A stretch of 64,000 nucleotides of DNA from Primulina eburnea (Eukaryota; Streptophyta; Magnoliopsida; Lamiales; Gesneriaceae): NCBI RefSeq assembly GCF_022965805.1, contig NC_133115.1, positions 33,471,321-33,535,320 on the forward strand, written 5' to 3'. Positions 9,993 through 22,221 of the stretch are shown here, piece by piece (position 1 is the first letter of the stretch; each line of letters opens with the position of its first letter). The position numbers and the translations under genes are program-made. The notes under the pieces were generated by a model. The model made no database searches. It had not been told where the DNA came from and saw nothing but the letters and a program-made list of their open reading frames with translations.

Positions 9993-11682
9993 CTTAATCA
10001 TTTGATTTTAAAAATGTGTTAAGTTTTTACTTTTTAGTCATATATTTTTTACAAACATAATTTAAAAGTATCTATGAATTAAAATTATTATGCTAACACT
10101 TATAAAATATTTTGAGTTAACGTTCAAAATCTATCAGCTCGTTTAAATAAACGACGAAGTATCCGATTTTATATTTTTTCATGGATGAACCAAATAAAAT
10201 ATATATTTCATAAAATACGACATGTGAGATTATGTCACACAAAATTTTGACATTATCGGATATGGTAATTCCCATAATATCCCGTCACGGGTGGTGTGAT
10301 GCTTTCTTTGTTTTTTCTTTATTTTCATCATTACAAATTCGTCCATTGGCGTCTGCAATTTCACTATTGCTACTACTAATGCTTACCATTGGTCTGCTTT
10401 GAATCTATACTACACAAAAGTACTCCAACTTATTATATGTTTCAAAACGCCCTTTTTTAATCTACGAGTTTGTAACGAGATATCGAGTTCGAGACTCTGA
10501 TTTTAATAAATTTTTCTTCAATTTGTAAAAAACAACCCCTTTAAAAAAATAAACAAAAAATACCTGGAAATTTATATGTGGGATTCTCTCCACTCATAAG
10601 TCGAAGTAGAAAATCTAATGTTTATGATTTTTGGAGTTAAATATAATGTTCGAATTCTTGTTTTTGGGTTGTAACATTCATAGCTTAATCTTTCAGAACA
10701 GACATTAAACTGCCATTATTCCAATGGTTTAAATTGGAATATATGCCTACGCAATAAGAAAATAAGCACCCTTATTCCTAACCAACAAACAGCCAGTGCC
10801 CAAACCAATTTCTCCTTCGTATGCTCCAAACCTTTATTCCTGATAATTTCTTTAATGCCGAACCATCCAAGCCACTCTATCCATACAGAGAACTAAATTG
10901 TCTGTGTTCTTAATATTTTTAGAATTTCAAAAAAAAAAAAACCCCATGACTCCTGAAAAAAAGCATGTCTTAAATGACTGTACATCCCACTGACCTATCA
11001 GCCCCTTGCCATTATTAACATAAATTAAATTCTAAGTGCAGGACAAAATGAATGGAAGTAAGAATCAGTAGGGGTAGAAAGGGAAAGGACTAATGATACA
11101 TATTGGGCTTACGTTTTCCGTTAGGCTCCTCGCTTTCGGGCTGTCCTTAATTAAGTACTGTATGTCTCCCTCTGACCACTCTTGTCTCCTGTTCAATAAC
11201 ATCCATTAATTTGCTGGCATTCATGTATATGTAGTTTGTGTTATGTATCAATTTAACATGTTTTTTTTAATTGTATTTATAATAGAATTTGAGGATACAC
11301 GCAATTAAAAATGAACATATCTACATATTTTTTTATTTATAATAATTATTTATATATAGTTTAATTAGCTGATTGAGAATATATAAATCATCGATAATAT
11401 TTTTGTAGTTCAACTCATGATAATATAGGTAGAATAGATTAAAATTCAAAATGTTCTGTAAAAATATTATATTTTTGGGTCTCGATCGGTTGTCCCAAAT
11501 ACTAATAGTAACACGTCTTGATATAAAAAATAATAATTTTATTTTCAAGAACTAATTGATATTTAACCAAATATGGTGAATAGAATTGAAGTGTTAGAAA
11601 ATCATATAACTTAGACATTATATATATATATATATATATATTCAAAAGGAGAAAAAAATTCAAAGAGTCAAATCCATCACGG
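9993..11682. other. Intergenic region, mostly AT-rich
   Basis: It contains part of a GAGACGG MITE (about 10165-10250), an AT microsatellite (11619-11641) and otherwise nothing I can name. The end should contain upstream promoter DNA of the CRAL-TRIO gene. Confidence 0.5.
10165..10250. mobile_element. GAGACGGTCTC-type MITE, half copy
   Basis: Only one half is present: TTTTTTCATGGATGAACCAAATAAAA, then TTTCATAAAATACGAC and a degraded terminus TGAGATTATGTCACACAA. Confidence 0.65.
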
Positions 11683-11691
11683 CTATAAATA
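11683..11691 (+). promoter_or_regulatory. TATA box of the CRAL-TRIO gene
   Basis: CTATAAATA lies 230-238 bases upstream of the start codon and is followed by a pyrimidine-rich stretch with CTCTTTTTCAC, a usual plant initiation context. Transcription would start near 11715. Confidence 0.7.
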
Positions 11692-11761
11692 CGCGCTCTT
11701 TTTCACTACATTCACACACAACACTCTACTTTTCTCTCATCTGAGCCATCTCTCTCTATCT

Positions 11762-11803
11762 ATGTCCTCCATCAGTCAGAATGAATATAAAAAAAAACAG
11801 TAA
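11762..11803 (+). promoter_or_regulatory. Upstream ORF of 13 codons in the CRAL-TRIO 5' leader
   Basis: An ATG in the presumed leader opens a frame reading MSSISQNEYKKKQ and then TAA. A second mini-frame of three codons (ATG CTA GCG TGA) follows at 11828-11839. Both lie before the main start at 11921 and could lower its translation. This depends on transcription starting at the TATA box at 11683. Confidence 0.45.
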
Positions 11804-11920
11804 AAGACAGTTGTGTGTGGAGTTAAAATGCTAGCGTGAAGAAGAAGAGTGGTATCTTTTTGTTTTCTTGAAAATTTACAGAAAACACACAGAGTTTTAG
11901 GTGTTGTTAGTGTTCTTGAG

Positions 11921-14899
11921 ATGGCGAAGAAAGATCAAAACCAGAAAGAGAAAGAAAGGGTTCAGTCTGTGCTACAAATTCTAAAGAAACAAGCTCCACT
12001 CACCGTCAAACAGGTTAGCTTTCCATACACATGACTTTCACCTCCTACTGTGTGTAAACATTATGAATCTGTCTGTGTACAGTTCAAATCTTGTTTGTTT
12101 TTATCATTTTTTTGCTTTATATATTTTTGTGCCAGCCCATTTATTGTGTCTTATGTTTGCCATTTTTGTGATGATGGGTTTACGTCATTTTTGTCCCCAA
12201 ATTTATTCTCAAGAATGTTGAAGCTACAAAATCAAAGCTTTATATAAATGACAACCACAAAATCAAAGTTTTATATAATCTGTGCGAAAACAGCAGAAGT
12301 TGATGGATTTCGAAACTTTATGTTGACAGGAAAAATTTTGTAGCAATGGTTGCGTGGAGAGGTTTCTTAAAGTTAAAGGAGACCATGTGAAGAAAGCAGC
12401 CAAGCAGCTAAGAAATTGTCTTGCTTGGAGAGACTCCATCGGTACTGGTAATAATTACTCCCTTCACTCTCTGTGATAATGTCGGTTTCTAAATAAATTA
12501 GTGAAAATATTTCTTCAAAACCTTGATGTGATCAATTTTCAAATTTAATAAGGATATTTTTCTTGATTGATATCGTTTAAATATGTGATACAGATCTGAG
12601 TTTCCTCAACAAGGATACAAAACGTCTCTGTGAATTTTTTTAACAAATTATAGTTGTGCTAATATATCCATATATGGCAGTTTTTTTGTCTTAAAAACTG
12701 TCATTTTTTCCCCAAGAGAGCCATTCGTTAATTTAATTTAAACAGCAGAATATTCGTGTCTTTTTTCCAACGTCACAATTTGTTTGAAATAAAAAGAGAT
12801 TCATTCCCATTTTTCACCACCTTCTTTTTTTGTCAGTGTCTTCTTTTTCCCACCTTCTCTTTTTGTTTTTATATTTGAACGGAGAATCTTGCTTTATTAA
12901 TTTATAACACAAATAAGTTTGAAAGAGCAGCCTCCAAAGTACTCAAAAGATTAAATATATTTTCACTAATCTTTGTCTGAATCATTTGGATTTGAAGACA
13001 ATTTGATAGCTGACGAATTCTCCTCTGAGCTTGCTGATGGACTTGCTTATGTTGCCGGTCACGACGACGAATTCAGGCCAATCGTAGTGAGTAATAAATA
13101 TTCTTAATTTATATATATTTTTACCAATCATATTGTGTTGTTTTAATCGTAAAATTATGAACCTTAATTATTTTGTAATGGAATTCAGGTTTTCAGAATC
13201 AAGCAAGATTATCAGAAAATCCATTCACATAAAGTGTAAGTCTTTTTTAATTATTATGATGATTCGATAAGTGAAATATAATTCACTATTTATATATAAT
13301 TAATTAATTTTTGTCCCAAATGTAAAGGTTTACTCGGCTGCTAGTGTTTACACTTGAAGTGGCAATTCAAACAATGACAAAGAATGTAGAGAAGTTTGTT
13401 CTTCTCTTTGATGCCAGTGAGTTTCCTTTTTAACTCATAAGCTAAATTTGTTTTATTTTTAATTTTTGTTTGTAAAACCATTTATCTTTGTTTGTACAAC
13501 TTTGCTACTTTTTATTATTAATTAATAAAAAAGGCGTCAAAATAGTCGATTCAGTACATATTCTGTCACACCAAATCAGAGGACAGCTTTTATCAGCAAT
13601 TAATGTACATTCCCATATCTGGGGATTCCAAATCCCTCATTAAATCAGGTCTGAAAATACCCACAAAACACGCCTTTTTCCTTAAATTCCATAATCATTT
13701 GTAATTTCCTATGTCACGCCTAATTAATATTTGTCATTAATAAATGAACTAAATCGAGCAAGATTCATAGTCAGCAACAATTGTGTCGGGTAGCATGAGG
13801 TTTTGTGTCTGTGACTTTTTCAGAAATTTCCTTTTCTGCCCTCGAAGTGGGATTGAACTATATGGAGTGCAGTAGGACCATCTGTTGGCTGATGCTTAAT
13901 TATATTAGTCTTGTTTAAAATATAAAGTTTTATTAGGGTATGTGGGTCATTTTATTTTGGTTCAATTATGGTTTTTTTAAATCAACTTTTGATTAATGTG
14001 ATAGATTGGTGAAAATTGCAGGCTTTTTCAGGTCAGCATCATCTTTTATGAACATGTTGCTTGCAACATTGAAGATTGTTGCTGATTATTATCCGAGTAG
14101 GCTTCATAGGGCATTTGTCATCGACCCTCCCTCTCTTTTCTCATATCTTTGGAAGGTAACTTCAGATTTTATCCTATTTCATAATCAAAGCGTGTATCCG
14201 AGTTCATAAAAAATTATTATGATACGATCATTGTAGGGAATGAAGCCGTTCGTCGAACTTTCGCCGGTAACTATGGTCGTATCTTCGCTAGACTTCGACG
14301 ATTCAGCAGAACTCGATGGCTTCGACTACTATCCACGAGCATCGTCGCTACGCTACTCATCCGTTCCGTTGTCTACGACCAAACTAGGATCGTGCTCTTC
14401 TTCGAGATTCTCGTTCACCGTCTCTCAACATCTGGACTCACTCAAACCTTGGTATCTTTCGTTCGCGGATACCTCAGCATCGAAAGTGGGCCCTACTCAT
14501 TCTTCGCTGGGTCCTACCATCTCGCCCCTCAATGCTAGGTCCCACTCTTTCGCATCGCCAATCGCCAGATCAGCCCCACGTGGAAATATCGGAAAGGGCT
14601 TTTTCCCGTCAACACCAATGCCACAAAAAACACAAAAACTGGATTACTCTACTATCCGACATCCAAGAACTCCCAAGCCCTCCTTCTTCCAATCCCCGGC
14701 CATGTTCTTTCATAAGGACTGCCAGCTGAATCGAGTCGAGAAATCGCGCGAATCGTTTCTCCCGTTCGTGAAGTTCTATCGAAGGCCTTACGATGAAATG
14801 ATCTATAGGTCGAAGATGAAGCCTCCTCTAGGTGGTCTCATCTCTATCGTCTCTCCGCAGCTCAGACGCAGACACATGTCGCTTTCCCAACGATTTTGA
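11921..14899 (+). CDS. Sec14-like CRAL-TRIO domain protein (phosphatidylinositol-transfer type)
   Basis: Seven exons, joined in frame: 11921-12013, 12330-12447, 12998-13086, 13189-13235, 13328-13416, 14022-14155 and 14237-14899, giving 410 aa. The N-terminus (about residues 10-70) is a CRAL-TRIO N helical region with [19 protein letters not shown] and [14 protein letters not shown]. The lipid-binding domain covers about residues 80-210, with [24 protein letters not shown] and [18 protein letters not shown], followed by a Ser-rich tail ending [11 protein letters not shown]. It resembles the Arabidopsis Sec14p-like group with a short N-terminus and a long basic tail. Such proteins bind phosphoinositides or other hydrophobic ligands at membranes; the ligand here is unknown. 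For exon 2 I chose the donor after ACTG (12447); a donor six bases earlier also keeps the frame and would remove two residues. All introns are GT-AG. Confidence 0.9.
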
Positions 14900-15588
14900 T
14901 CGAGATAACCGAAGCCCTGATCACTAATAATTGATTCATTTCCGTCTCATATCTAAAAGTCAAAAGGGAATTAAATTCAATTTTGTTTCCAAGATCATGT
15001 AAAGAATTAGGCTGCGTGCAAAGTACGTCACATTTAGTGTTTGTCTACACTTTGGTTTGAGCAAAAACCAAAGCATGGAAGGAAGACAACGTGGTCTAAA
15101 CGTTCAACATTGATGTTTCATTTCAAAACTTGTAATAAATTTAATTTGTCCGAAGATTATTATATATCTTTTTTCATTTTTTAAATTTTAATCTTTGGTT
15201 GTACTTTGTAATTTTAATCGCCGATGAAGCGATATATATATGTTAATAATATAATCTTTGTCTCAAATTCATGAAATTACAGACAAATTACGAATAACCG
15301 CTTGACAAGTTGAATGTGTATGATCATTAAAAAACATATGCCCGAGTATAAGATATATATACGACTTTGAAACTTTGTTTTTGCGAATAAAATATTAATA
15401 TGTATGTAATTAATTATATATTTGTGTCTTTTTGCTGTTTGTATTCAAAAGTCAATTGGATCAGACCATATACTCCATGTACGTACTTTGACTATATGAC
15501 AGCATGTGCTTGCCAAATTTATTCATTGGGAAATGAAAAATTTCTCGTTCAAATGTGAAATAATTACTTATTTGCGCGTATCTCAACC

Positions 15589-15591
<3 letters not shown>

Positions 15592-15671
<80 letters not shown>
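15592..15671. repeat. AT dinucleotide microsatellite, about 80 bp
   Basis: Uninterrupted TA/AT dinucleotides. Confidence 0.97.
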
Positions 15672-15679
<8 letters not shown>

Positions 15680-17499
15680 GAGTTTTCAAATTAAAAGTTA
15701 GAATCGAGTAAGAATTTTCGCACTGCCTGTTCTCCACAATACAGGCTAAAGCAGAATTGTAATAGTTATGTTCATGACCCACTTGTACGATATTTTGGCT
15801 TGTTATTTAGTTAATGATTTAAGTGCGAAATGGACAAAGCTCTCCTATCGCTTTTGGTAGAGCATAGATAGAGATGAAAAACTTGTAACGAGAACGGGGA
15901 TCTCTAATTTTTTTAGGTTCGAGTTCGGATATTTTTTTAAATCATCAAAATAGCCCGAGCTAGGTACGACTCGAATCCGAAATAATGGAGATCGAAACGA
16001 GCACAGGAGGGAGGATGAAATTCAAAGAAAATGATGAATATGACAAACTTAGATATAGAAGTAGGTAAGCTAGTAAATTTAATATTTGGAGTTTAGGGTT
16101 TTTTTGTTTGCTTTATTCCGAGTTTTAAAAAGTACACTCTTTTTTATTTGACAGATTAATTATAGATAGATATAAAATCAGGTGTTATCATTGGGAACAA
16201 AGTAGTTGTGCAAAAATTCAAACGATATCTATCCATGTAATAATTAATTGTATGACTTTTCTCATTAACGTTGACTAATAGAGGAATCCACCAACTAAAA
16301 TTTAAATTCACCAGTCTCAAGATGTACTGAGTGCGACACATATGATGGCCTTAAAACATTGTCATGTGGCTTCTATTTCTCTTTTCACCTTTTTTTGTTG
16401 TAAATCATTAGGTAAAATTTGAAAATGGATGATTATAATTGATGGATCAGTGGAACCCATTATTTTAAATTGTGTTTTCATGTGCAATGGAAGTCATTTT
16501 CTTCACCAATTGTCTTGTCACAAACACCTGAAATCAGTGCATGATTCTACTATGTTCGGTGTTAGTGTTTTAAAAAGCACAGATTAAGAGCGATTAATTA
16601 CGATGCGCGAAGAAAACCACTCGATTCGAGTTCAAACATGGACATATATACATGTCTAAGGTTGTATACATTAAGCATGAAAAAATGCTCTCTTTTTAGA
16701 TAAAGTTTCAAGTTATTTTTATTTTTTAAAAATTTAATTTATGTTTTATTAATTTTTTTTCACCACATTTAACTTTTAAAAAATAAAAACTTAAAGACAT
16801 TTAAATGTTTTTTTAATGGTTACTTTTAGTAGTAAACAAAAATTTCAAAAATGAAAACATATAACCAGAACATCTCGAATTATTTTCGTGGGCCGTTAGC
16901 TTGGATTTTGTATCCTATCGATGAGCCTTTTTGTTGGGTAATGATGGCCCAATCTCGGCATATGATATCCGAGCCCATTCGAGATAGAAATGGGAAGTAT
17001 AACATAAAAACGATCACATTTAATGTACATCAATTTTCAAATAATTTATTGACAAAATTTTGAAAGTACTTAAAATAAGTTTATAATAATCTATCACAAA
17101 TCAAATTAATAACAAAAATGTGCTAATATGATTTCCGAATTTCATATTTATGCCGAACATGTGTATATCGGTCTCATATATCTAAAATCATATTATTTAA
17201 TCAAAACCAAAAGACATTTTAAAGGTAATAATATGTGAAATATAATAATAAAATTTGTTCACATAACGATGATTTAATTTATGCTTGGCAAAACAATTTA
17301 TTCTGAAAATACATAAATTACAAATATTGATTTTAAAAATAGCTTATTAACCAACATAAAAACTCTTCTGGTCTTCATACGTGTCAATTTTTTGATATAA
17401 AACTCTTATATTATTTGTTCAATGAAAAAAATTATTTTTTTATATCAAAAACATGATTTTTTATTCTAGATATTGATTGGGTCGACAAATATAATAAAT

Positions 17500-17597
17500 A
17501 CGAGAGACAATCTCACGAAAACCATATGTTACATCCAATGATCCCTATTTATTCTATATGTGAGGTTGACATATAAAAATAAATGTTTTACTTCAGA
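17500..17597. mobile_element. GAGACGG-type MITE, weak remnant
   Basis: CGAGAGACAATCTCACGAAAA at the start and TGTGAGGTTGACATATAAAAA further on follow the family order but are strongly diverged. Confidence 0.4.
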
Positions 17598-18590
17598 AAA
17601 AATGTGGGAGGTCGAACTTAAAATAATTATGTTTGTCGAGGAAATTTGGTTGTATCTTTTTTAAAGAAATTATGGTAATGGTAACTAAAAATGATATAAT
17701 TTTGTCTACCCTTTTACTTGCGGCCTACACAAGACAAGCTACACTAGAAACCCTAGAGTGCTTGAACCCATCGGCTTTGCCGAAGCGCTTCCATTTCTTA
17801 CTGGAATTCGATTTTATTGTTCAGTTTCATGTGGGATTTGGGCAATTAGATAAAGGCAAGTTCGCTGCTCAAGTAGTTTACTACCGTGAAAATTTTGTGA
17901 TTTCAGAGCAATGCATTTTAATTTTAAGATTATAATTATATTGCTCAATGAAGTAAACATCGTTCAATCATTTCATAGAGTTTTTACAACTTGGTTTCTC
18001 TTTTTGTTTGTCGAGAATGTCATTTATGTATTGCTCGTTACGTGTTCGATTGTTTGCCCATCTGTTTTGTGTAGTTTAGGTCAGGAACGGATCAAGCATG
18101 ATTAAGCAGAGGAAATTGCCATCCTCAATCAAATTAAATCTAAGCTCTAGGAGTATTTTTGTTAATTTTATAAGCACTACACGATTAGATTTCATTCAAG
18201 GGTCCAAGACAGATACTTAGACAATTGGAAACTAGGATTTATTAGTTTGGTCAGGTATTTAAGCATGAGATTATGTATTTTCATAGAAGTCGAAATTTCA
18301 CACTTATATTAGTTCTGTTCACTCACCTTCTCTAGAGGCTCGTTGAACTACGGAATATAATTTTGAACGTGCAAATAAACTCTACAGAGAACTGTCTTAA
18401 TCTTCCTATAGTGAAAATGAATTATTACCATATCTCAAGTCTCATCAATCTCGTCAAAAACCAATCTTTACTTTCCTGCAAGTTGTGGGGCTGAGTACAT
18501 GGTACTGGGTCTATTTGAGTATCTTTCTCAGTGTCCCACTATTATGTGATTTGGTTTACTGATCTTCTATTTTCAGACAGATACACCTCC

Positions 18591-20508
18591 ATGAGTACAA
18601 ATCCAGATAATGAAGCGCAGACTGCTCCTTCTAGCTCACAAGATCCACCAAAGCCCCCATTAGAGCCTATTCGCTTGCCTACCATTGAGGAAGTTCGAGG
18701 TCAAGACATTTGGAACAATTGTGCTGTTCGCAGTGTTGTCAGTGGAGTAATGGGTATTTTCCAAAATCACATTTCTTTGGTTTCCCATTCTTTGTCATAA
18801 AGAACTTTATTACCAGTTTTTAATATGTGGATCTATAAATTTAATTTTAGTAGTCTGCAGGAGGTGGGTTGGGATTGTTTATGGGGTTATTTCTTGGTGC
18901 ACTGGATAATCCGATAATGCAAGATGAAATGACTGGAAGGCAACAGTTAATTTACCAAGCAAAGCAGATGGGACGTCGGAGCTGGAGTTCCTGTAAGGCC
19001 TTTGCAGTAATGGGTTTTATCTTCTCTGCTTCTGAATGCATCATCGAGAAGGTATATAATTGCTAATCGCAAAACATAATATTGTTGGGTTCGTTTTTAG
19101 AAAACATATAGAATAAACTAGAAAGATAACTATCAATTATTTATTTGAAGGCCCGGGCCAAACATGATATTACAAATACTGTTGTTGCTGGATGTACAAC
19201 TGGAGGTGCGATATCAGCGAGAGGTAATTTTTAACATCTGTTTCAGGATTGTGGCATGTAAATTTAGTTCTGTTGTTTGTATCGTGTTCAATTTCTCAAC
19301 TGCCTTCCTTCCACATGGGTGGCTACAAATTTCAGGAAGCTTATATGAGTTTTGAAACTAAACCAGCTGTAGATTAGTGTGCTGTGGAACCTTACTTATC
19401 ATTTAGCTCTTAAAAATACTCGATGTAAAAAATATCCATGAAATTTCTCGTTTCTCTTAAGTTGTAAGTCTTGGAGAAGGTTGATTGATCGCTTCTGTTT
19501 GAACGATATACATGGGAAAATGCGTTTGATGAGACCTGGCTGATTCCATCCCACAGCAAGTAGCTTCAACATTGAAATGGAAGGGGAATTCTATAGTAAA
19601 TTGCGTTTGGAATCGTGTTAAGCTGAAAAGGCTAGAACCTCCTGTTGAAATCGAACGAGCCAAAATCTTTCTTTGTTTTCAATTTATATCTAAACTCCTT
19701 TTTTGGTAACGGGTTTGTGGCAGGTAATCGTACTTTTTTTGCGCTCATGATGAAATGAACCCAAAATTGAGTTCACAAAAGTCAGAACCACATTTGGAAT
19801 GTAATCCTCGTATATTTAGTTTCTTTCTCGTTTTATAGGACACCTAAAGTTTCAAATTTTTTATGGTGTGATTGTGCTAAAAATTGTGGAAGAAAGAAAT
19901 GCACTTATCTTTAGATTTTTAAATGACATTTTCACCTTAGACGACTCTATTTAAGGGAATTTCATGCATAACACATTAGCATGTGCATGAAAAAGAAACA
20001 AAAAAAAGGCGGTGAGTGGGTTTCGGGCTCTCGGCTATCAACTTAAAAATACGGGGTTTTAGCTTATTGAATTTTTGCGAGGAATTTTAGCCTTTGCAGC
20101 AGTGTATGGGAAATCTATACGCCAATTTATATGAGAAAAGTATATATGACCTTATGTGAAGACACCGCCACATATGACATCTGAAGTTTTTTGAAGTTTT
20201 TTCATCCTATAGTCTCAATTCACGAGTATTCTATTTTGTGCGATAGAGTGCTCTTGAGTGAAAGGAAGTTGGGTCTGAATGAACAAATTTGGACGGGAAG
20301 GACACGTTCTCCATGGCTTTGAATTTCAATTTTACCCTTATATCTCCGTAGATTTATTATTTAGATTGTGTCTCACTTCAGCTTCATCTTGCTAATTATG
20401 TTTTACGCCGTGCCTTTTTCAGGTGGACCAAAAGCAGCATGTGCCGGTTGTGCTGGTTTTGCTGCATTTTCGGTGGTCATAGAGAAGTTCCTCGAACGGC
20501 ATAGTTGA
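18591..20508 (+). CDS. TIM22: Mitochondrial import inner membrane translocase subunit TIM22
   Basis: Four exons (18591-18753, 18861-19051, 19151-19223, 20423-20508) join to 170 aa. The protein closely follows the plant TIM22 (MEE67-like) pattern: a polar N-terminus of about 30 residues, then IRLPTIEEVRGQDIWNNCAV, then the first glycine-rich membrane segment GGGLGLFMGLFLGALDNPI, then GRRSWSSCKAFAVMGFIFSA, ARAKHDITNTVVAGCTTGGA and a final GGPKAACAGCAGFAAFSVVI segment ending in an LERHS tail. The four hydrophobic glycine-containing segments are the Tim17/Tim22/Tim23 (PRAT) fold. TIM22 forms the channel of the carrier translocase that inserts multi-spanning metabolite carriers into the inner mitochondrial membrane. 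Length matches the family. All introns are GT-AG; the last is about 1.2 kb. The start ATG is preceded by an acceptor-like TTTTCAG, suggesting an intron in the 5' leader. Confidence 0.93.
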
Positions 20509-21386
20509 AGATCCAATCACGCTTATTTCTTTGGACAGTAAGTTGGGGGTAGCAGATCAGCCGGCATTCTCTTTCCATATTATTTATGGACCGCTATGGC
20601 CAATTGAACAATTTTGTCGTGCGATTTGAGGGACATATAATCATCTTGTCGTGGACGATTATGATTTTTGATGAAAAGATACCTTTTGAAACAACGGGAA
20701 ATTTGAATTATCAACTCTAGCACGAAAATAATTAAATTACTCTGTGATATATGTTAGGAGTATAATGAATTCTGCTGCATGTCCTCGAGTTGTCAAATAA
20801 GGTCACTCTGCTTTGTTCATTGTAAAATTCTCATTGAGAAGGTTCCTTGGCTTAATCCTGAATTGGCAAACATAGCTTTTACAACTTCAAGCATTGTTAT
20901 GTTCAACAAATATCCGAATTCACCGTCTAGCCTCACTTCATGACCAAAAATAAGGCATGGATGTAACGATTCTTTCTTTTTAGAAACCTGTTGTGGTTTC
21001 GCTTTTTTTTTTTTCTTAAAAAAAAAGTAATGCGCCATGATAAATATTTTTAGTGTACTAGTGCATATATCTTCGAATGTTTTGTTGAGCCAAACTGAAA
21101 GATTAAATTGTTTTGTTCCATCGCTCGAAGTTTGAAAACTTGAATCCAAATTCAAGCTTTTTGCTCACCAAAAAAATCAAGTCGAATTTTCAAATATTAA
21201 AACAATTTGTTTCTCAAATTCGAGCCAAGCTTCGGCCTTCGAAAGTGATGGATAAATTCTCATATTCAATTCAATTTGGTTAGTGTATAATTTACATGGA
21301 TCCTACTTGATGGTGATAAAAAAATCTGTATATGGAGACTTCAAAATGAAGTATGAGCAGCCCATAAAATAAGATTTCACAAAAAC
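20509..21386. other. Intergenic region after TIM22
   Basis: The first part is presumably TIM22 3' UTR. No other gene or clear repeat was recognised. Confidence 0.5.
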
Positions 21387-21940
21387 CAGATGATTGATGG
21401 TTCCACAGACTGGAGGGCTAGTCCGGAGACAGTCAAAACTGAAGGTGATGCAAGAATTCAGCCAGGTTCAGGAGCAACTGAGGTATTAATAGTGAACCCA
21501 AACAAGAAAACTAAAGTTGGAAACTTTGTTGGATACCGGTTGATCCCTGGAGCAGTAATAGCCCCCCCTTTTATCAGATGGTGATTATACTCAAATACAG
21601 GGCGCCCTCAGCAAGTACAATGCGTGGGTAAAACCTTATAAAAACAGAGAAATGGGCTGCGGGGCTATCCACCGATCAAAGCCGCGGAGATGATGATTTG
21701 GCGAAGTGGAGCTCAAGGTATTATGGCACGAAAACCAGGACTAGGAGTCGATATTATTTTTGAATCTAAAAGCAGATTTCTTGAAATGGGATGCAGGAGT
21801 AGGGATATTGAGAACAGGGACATTGTGTTATGGTGCACAGTAGGCTTTCTCCATGCACCTGGCCAAGAGGATTTCACGATCATGCTAACGTTGAGGAGAT
21901 CATTCGAGATTATAACTGTCAATATTTTTTTAGAAAAAGA
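21387..21940 (+). pseudogene. Copper amine oxidase 3' fragment (pseudogene)
   Basis: Broken frames match the C-terminal third of the intact neighbour at 22222: [38 protein letters not shown], then after a frameshift KYNAWVKPY, and later ENRDIVLWCTVGFLHAPGQED. The upstream two thirds, including the cofactor tyrosine and the His-x-His pair, are absent. The position of the third copper histidine (GFHHVP in the intact gene) reads GFLHAP here, so it is lost. Frameshifts occur near 21570 and 21650. It lies in the same orientation, about 280 bp upstream of the intact gene, and looks like the residue of a tandem duplication. Confidence 0.85.
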
Positions 21941-21989
21941 ACAATTAGTATTATTCGATGATCACTCGTGTTAATTAGCTTTTCGAAAA

Positions 21990-22088
21990 CACGTGACCTT
22001 CAGGATATATTTCATTTTTATATTAAAACAATTTACCCAAATCTTGGCATCCGTTGTAAAATCACGTGCTAGATGTCTAAATCACGTG
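21990..22088 (+). promoter_or_regulatory. Three CACGTG G-boxes upstream of the amine oxidase gene
   Basis: Perfect CACGTG palindromes occur at 21990-21995, 22063-22068 and 22083-22088; the last two are both in an ATCACGTG context, 20 bp apart. In plants G-boxes are bound by bZIP and bHLH factors and with ABRE context respond to abscisic acid. They lie 130-230 bp before the start codon. Function is inferred. Confidence 0.55.
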
Positions 22089-22221
22089 GAAAAAATAAGA
22101 TTAAAAATCTAAATTTATTTTTAATAAGACCAAAAATAAAAAAAATTTACAAGTTACTGAGGGAAAAAAAGAAGAAAAAAACGTAGTTATCCCCACAACT
22201 AGATTGATATCCATAATATGG

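Larger units (their letters stand above)
14900..18590. other. Intergenic region between the CRAL-TRIO and TIM22 genes
   Basis: No protein gene is recognised here. It holds a long AT microsatellite (15592-15671) and a decayed GAGACGG repeat (about 17500-17597). The part from about 17700 (CTAGAAACCCTAGAG...) to 18580 is less AT-rich and may carry the TIM22 5' leader with an intron, since an acceptor-like TTTTCAG lies at 18570-18576, just before the start codon. Confidence 0.5.

Noticed and set aside
15506..15694. Open frame with repeated Tyr-Ile
   Set aside because: It is translated AT microsatellite; the same applies to the frames at 48070-48420 and 58396-58656.
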